Shown here: piece after piece, positions 61,691 through 64,000 of the stretch
How the letters are laid out: every line of letters starts with the position of its first letter
How positions within the stretch are numbered: the stretch's first letter is position 1
From: JAGNRR01 sp964409905
GTDB lineage: Bacteria > Bacteroidota > Bacteroidia > Chitinophagales > Chitinophagaceae
Assembly: GCA_964409905.1 (NCBI GenBank)
Contig: CAYPET010000006.1
Span: 48,111 to 112,110 of the forward strand
DNA length: 64,000 bases
Reading direction: 5' to 3'
Position numbers and translations under genes: made by a program
The notes under the pieces: model-generated
What the model was told of the DNA's origin: nothing
Databases searched by the model: none
The model's input: the letters and a program-made list of their open reading frames with translations, nothing else

Positions 61691-62644
61691 ATGCAAATTC
61701 AACAAGCGTCGCGTAAACGCTCAAAAATACGTTTAGCACTACAAGGCAGTAGTGGTAGTGGGAAAACTATGTCCGCACTATACATTGCGCGAGGATTAAC
61801 TACAGACTGGCCTAAAATAGTCGTCATTGATACTGAAAATCACTCAGCAGAATTGTATGCTCATTTGGGTAAGTACAACGTACTCAATATTTCCGAACCA
61901 TTTACGCCTGAAAAGTACATAGAGGCTATCAAGCTATGCGAACAAGCAGGCATGGAAGTCATTATCATTGATAGTATTTCCCATGAGTGGGAAGGTCCGG
62001 GTGGTATACTCAGTATTCATAGCAATATGGCCGGTAACAGTTTTACCAATTGGGGCAAATTGACACCCAGACACAATGCTTTCATACAAGCTATGTTGCA
62101 ATCACCCTGTCACATAGTAGGTACGATCCGAACAAAACAGGACTATGTATTACAAGAGAAAAACGGCAAGTTTATACCCGAAAAAGTTGGTCTGAAAGGA
62201 GTAACACGAGAGGGTATGGACTACGAGTTTACCATTGTTTTGGATATTGATATTAAACACAATGCCACAGCCAGTAAGGATAGAACCAATCTTTTTGCTG
62301 ATAAACCGGAGTTTAAAATCACGACCAAAACAGGGGAAACCATTCTCGAATGGTGCAATAGTGCCGAGAGTATTTCAGAAAAATTGACTGAAGAAGATCC
62401 CGGTAAAAGCGTTGAAGTAGACGATACACAAATACCAATTCCTGAGCGAGTGAAGGACTGTACAGATATAGTTGTACTCACTGCATTATTTAATGCTTTG
62501 TCGCTGGAGAATAAGATCAAATACAAAGAGCTTTTCTCAGCGAAGAAGCAAGCCTTGATTCGGCAATCACTCATACCAAAACCAATTACACAAATTTCAA
62601 AATCACAACAAAATGGACAATACAACAATAAAACCGGTAGATAA
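61691..62644 (+). CDS. RecA-like/Sak4-type ATPase of the mobile element
   Basis: A 317-residue AAA-family ATPase of the phage Sak4/AAA_24 group, related to RecA. Walker A is GSSGSGKT (19-26) and Walker B IIIDS (91-95), with SHEWEGPGG just after it, a pattern of this group. A Met/Gln/Glu-rich C-terminal half follows without further domains. Sak4 proteins promote single-strand annealing or strand exchange together with an SSB, which would suit the small acidic protein upstream. Its last 32 nt overlap the DUF3871 gene. Recombination or replication of the element is the likely job. Confidence 0.75.
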   Translation: MQIQQASRKRSKIRLALQGSSGSGKTMSALYIARGLTTDWPKIVVIDTENHSAELYAHLGKYNVLNISEPFTPEKYIEAIKLCEQAGMEVIIIDSISHEWEGPGGILSIHSNMAGNSFTNWGKLTPRHNAFIQAMLQSPCHIVGTIRTKQDYVLQEKNGKFIPEKVGLKGVTREGMDYEFTIVLDIDIKHNATASKDRTNLFADKPEFKITTKTGETILEWCNSAESISEKLTEEDPGKSVEVDDTQIPIPERVKDCTDIVVLTALFNALSLENKIKYKELFSAKKQALIRQSLIPKPITQISKSQQNGQYNNKTGR

Positions 62645-63593
62645 AACCGAAATCATACAAGAAGCAATTCCGTTATCAACGGACCAACCATTTATGCAAG
62701 CCAATACGATTGAAAGTTCACTAACTGAAATCAGAGATAAGCATATAATTCCTGTCTTTATTAAAGACAACGAACCGACAATATCGATGGCTGAATTTAT
62801 AGATACCACCATGACTACAATAGGCAAAGTATTTGCCGGTAAACAAATACTTTCTCCTTCAATAAGGTTAAGTCACCCCATTAAGGGTAGAATTCCCGAA
62901 GCAAAGGATAAGCCAGCTGCTCAACTAAAAGAGCATGAAAAAACACTGTATTACGAGCGCTGTGCATTTATCATTGAGCTTCCAAACATTCGCAGTAGAA
63001 TCGATGGTAGTTTGCTTTCACTAACAGTGGGTGGGGTAAAGGCTTACAATCTGGATAATCTTTACAGTCGAAAGGGTGCCGATGAGCATTTCAAAGTGTT
63101 TATAGGCTTTCAGAACAGAGTTTGTACGAACCTCTGCGTCAGTACAGATGGTTATTTAGAAAACCTGAAGGTGAAAAGCGTGGACCATTTGCAGTCAGCT
63201 ATGCAAAGTCTGTTTCAAACCTACGATGCAAAAAAGCACTTAACGGGCTTGAGTAGGCTAAATCAGTATTCACTCACTGAGCAACAGTTTGCAACTATGA
63301 TTGGTCGTTGCAGAATGTATAACCATTTGCCTAATGATACGAAGAGCGAGATTGCTCCTTTACTTTTTAACGATACTCAAATCAACACTGTAGTAAAAGA
63401 CTATTATCGCGATACGAGTTTTTGTAAGGATAGTGATGGGTCGATAAACCTTTGGAAGCTATACAATCTTTTCACAGGATCAAACAAGAGCAGTTACATT
63501 GACACCTTCTTGGATAGAAGTGTAAATGCTTTTCAGTTCACAGAGCAAATCCGAAGCGGATTAGAAAACCAAAACAGTTGGTTCCTTAACTGA
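62613..63593 (+). CDS. DUF3871 family protein of the mobile element
   Basis: A 326-residue cytoplasmic protein. The segment RLSHPIKGRIPEAKDKPAAQLKEHEKTLYYERCAFIIELPNIRSR and the central IGFQNRVCTNLCVSTDGYLENL agree with DUF3871, a family found almost only in Bacteroidota integrative elements; the match is from memory of the family. The C-terminal half has WKLYNLFTGSNKSSYIDTFLDRSVNAF, as in DUF932-like phage proteins. It overlaps the ATPase gene, so the two are co-translated. Function unknown. Confidence 0.7.
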   Translation: MDNTTIKPVDKTEIIQEAIPLSTDQPFMQANTIESSLTEIRDKHIIPVFIKDNEPTISMAEFIDTTMTTIGKVFAGKQILSPSIRLSHPIKGRIPEAKDKPAAQLKEHEKTLYYERCAFIIELPNIRSRIDGSLLSLTVGGVKAYNLDNLYSRKGADEHFKVFIGFQNRVCTNLCVSTDGYLENLKVKSVDHLQSAMQSLFQTYDAKKHLTGLSRLNQYSLTEQQFATMIGRCRMYNHLPNDTKSEIAPLLFNDTQINTVVKDYYRDTSFCKDSDGSINLWKLYNLFTGSNKSSYIDTFLDRSVNAFQFTEQIRSGLENQNSWFLN

Positions 63594-63613
63594 TGTACTG
63601 TGCGTTTGGTTTG

Positions 63614-63650
63614 ACACCCTGCTTATAATCTTATAGGTGGGGTGTTTTTG
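63614..63650 (+). terminator. Terminator-like hairpin after the DUF3871 gene
   Basis: ACACCC (63614-63619) pairs with GGGTGT (63640-63645) around an inner TATAA/TTATA stem, followed by a T run. Confidence 0.6.
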
Positions 63651-63670
63651 TATCATGCAAAAACTATACA

Positions 63671-63907
63671 ATGAGTAACAATCTTTCTTATATCAATTAC
63701 AATAGTATCCTGGTAGTGAACTCTGCCGGGAAACTGAGACAGGTGAATACGCCCTTTAGGGTAATAGCTCTAGGAGCAGACGGTACTAAAGGCAAGATTT
63801 ATACAGTGCAGGAGGTGCGGACAACAAAGGAAGATGTCCTGGTATTTATTATCAATGACACACCTTATTATCACTATCACTTTGCGCTGGACGAGTCAGT
63901 ATTGTAA
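63671..63907 (+). CDS. Small protein of the mobile element, unknown function
   Basis: A 78-residue protein with no recognised domain. It is polar and beta-prone (SILVVNSAGKLRQVNTPFRVIALGADGTKGKIYTVQEVR) and has no signal peptide or membrane segment. It follows the hairpin after the DUF3871 gene by 20 nt and is probably a separate short transcription unit or read through from the module. Confidence 0.5.
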   Translation: MSNNLSYINYNSILVVNSAGKLRQVNTPFRVIALGADGTKGKIYTVQEVRTTKEDVLVFIINDTPYYHYHFALDESVL

Positions 63908-64000
63908 ACCTGTGGGAGTTATGCTGTATTATCTTATCGTACCTGTACGAGTTCTTTGAGACGGTTTTCCTCCTTAAGCGTAAAACCCCTGAAAAGAAGA
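63908..64000 (+). other. Last 93 nt: open frame that may begin another gene
   Basis: One frame stays open to the window end and gives a coding-like sequence (CIILSYLYEFFETVFLLKRKT) with a hydrophobic segment followed by basic residues, without a good start codon inside the window. A small ATG frame (63925) stops after 12 codons. Too short to call a gene. Confidence 0.2.

Larger units (their letters stand above)
59328..64000 (+). mobile_element. Integrated mobile element (left end), continues past the window
   Basis: Bounded on the left by the tRNA-derived att copy. The recombinase gene begins 149 nt inside. It is followed by a 444-nt structured non-coding stretch and a module of four genes, all on the plus strand: a small protein, a Sak4-like ATPase, a DUF3871 protein and a small unknown protein. 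DUF3871 and this type of ATPase are typical of Bacteroidota integrative elements. No conjugation gene is seen in the 4.6 kb available, so ICE, integrative plasmid or phage-like element cannot be told apart. The intact tRNA should be at the right end, outside the window. Confidence 0.85.

Noticed and set aside
1..64000. CRISPR arrays, rRNA genes and complete insertion sequences
   Set aside because: No spaced direct repeats, no rRNA-like stretch and no transposase frame were recognised anywhere in the window; only a partial tRNA was found.

Overview
The window reads as the chromosome of an AT-rich member of the Bacteroidota. The support is a type IX secretion (T9SS) cargo domain of each common kind, GldH, DUF4270 and DUF5916 proteins, PorV-like and TonB-dependent receptors, the short (two-domain-less) NuoG and GlgA forms usual in this phylum, almost no Shine-Dalgarno sequences, and repeated exact copies of the Bacteroidota promoter element TAnnTTTG just ahead of start codons. 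Finer placement (for example Chitinophagales) is only a guess.

Layout. 1-4.6 kb: glycogen/starch synthase (cut by the left edge), a DUF4270 lipoprotein and glmS, then an ATP:cobalamin adenosyltransferase. 4.8-10.4 kb: an ABC ATPase divergent from a CdaA-type diadenylate cyclase, a bifunctional-nuclease/UVR protein, etfBA, a TPR protein and tilS. 10.5-19.5 kb: a soluble TPR hybrid histidine kinase with its own Hpt domain, then phenylacetate-type beta-oxidation genes (paaG, paaH, paaY, DUF1569) interrupted by a 1048-residue T9SS type B surface protein. 19.6-28.3 kb: DUF4397 lipoprotein, small membrane proteins, a lone nuoG, a PfkB kinase, an SGNH hydrolase with PKD and sorting domain, a YjjG-like nucleotidase, rfbC, and a murI-pdxA-hydrolase operon. 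28.4-39.3 kb: RNase Y and a three-gene outer-membrane block (TonB receptor, 1348-residue secreted protein, PorV-like protein). 39.3-47.3 kb: greA, HIT protein, a ruvC-histidine kinase-response regulator operon, an integral membrane protein, a small beta-barrel and a DUF5916 protein. 47.3-56.7 kb: nuoHIJ, an RlmL-like methyltransferase, a frameshifted thermonuclease, a yicC-gldH-lptB-GH3 run, and LpxD plus a lipoprotein. 56.9-59.3 kb: a GT-C-like membrane protein and a tiny T9SS cargo protein.

At 59328 the chromosome meets an integrated element. A 44-nt copy of the 3' half of a CAU-anticodon tRNA, with its terminator left outside, marks the boundary. A tyrosine recombinase follows at once, then a 444-nt structured non-coding stretch and a module of small protein, Sak4-like ATPase and DUF3871 protein that runs off the right edge. 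The intact tRNA should lie at the far end of the element, outside this window.

Points most worth a second look are the element and its structured leader, a diadenylate cyclase whose catalytic DGA motif reads NGA, a thermonuclease whose break falls exactly on an A_AAA_AAG slippery heptamer followed by a hairpin, the scattering of complex I genes, a mini-protein made of little more than a signal peptide and a sorting tail, and a GC-richer structured patch at 59.1-59.24 kb. Starts were moved inward from the longest frame wherever a signal peptide, a family start or a TAnnTTTG element argued for it.
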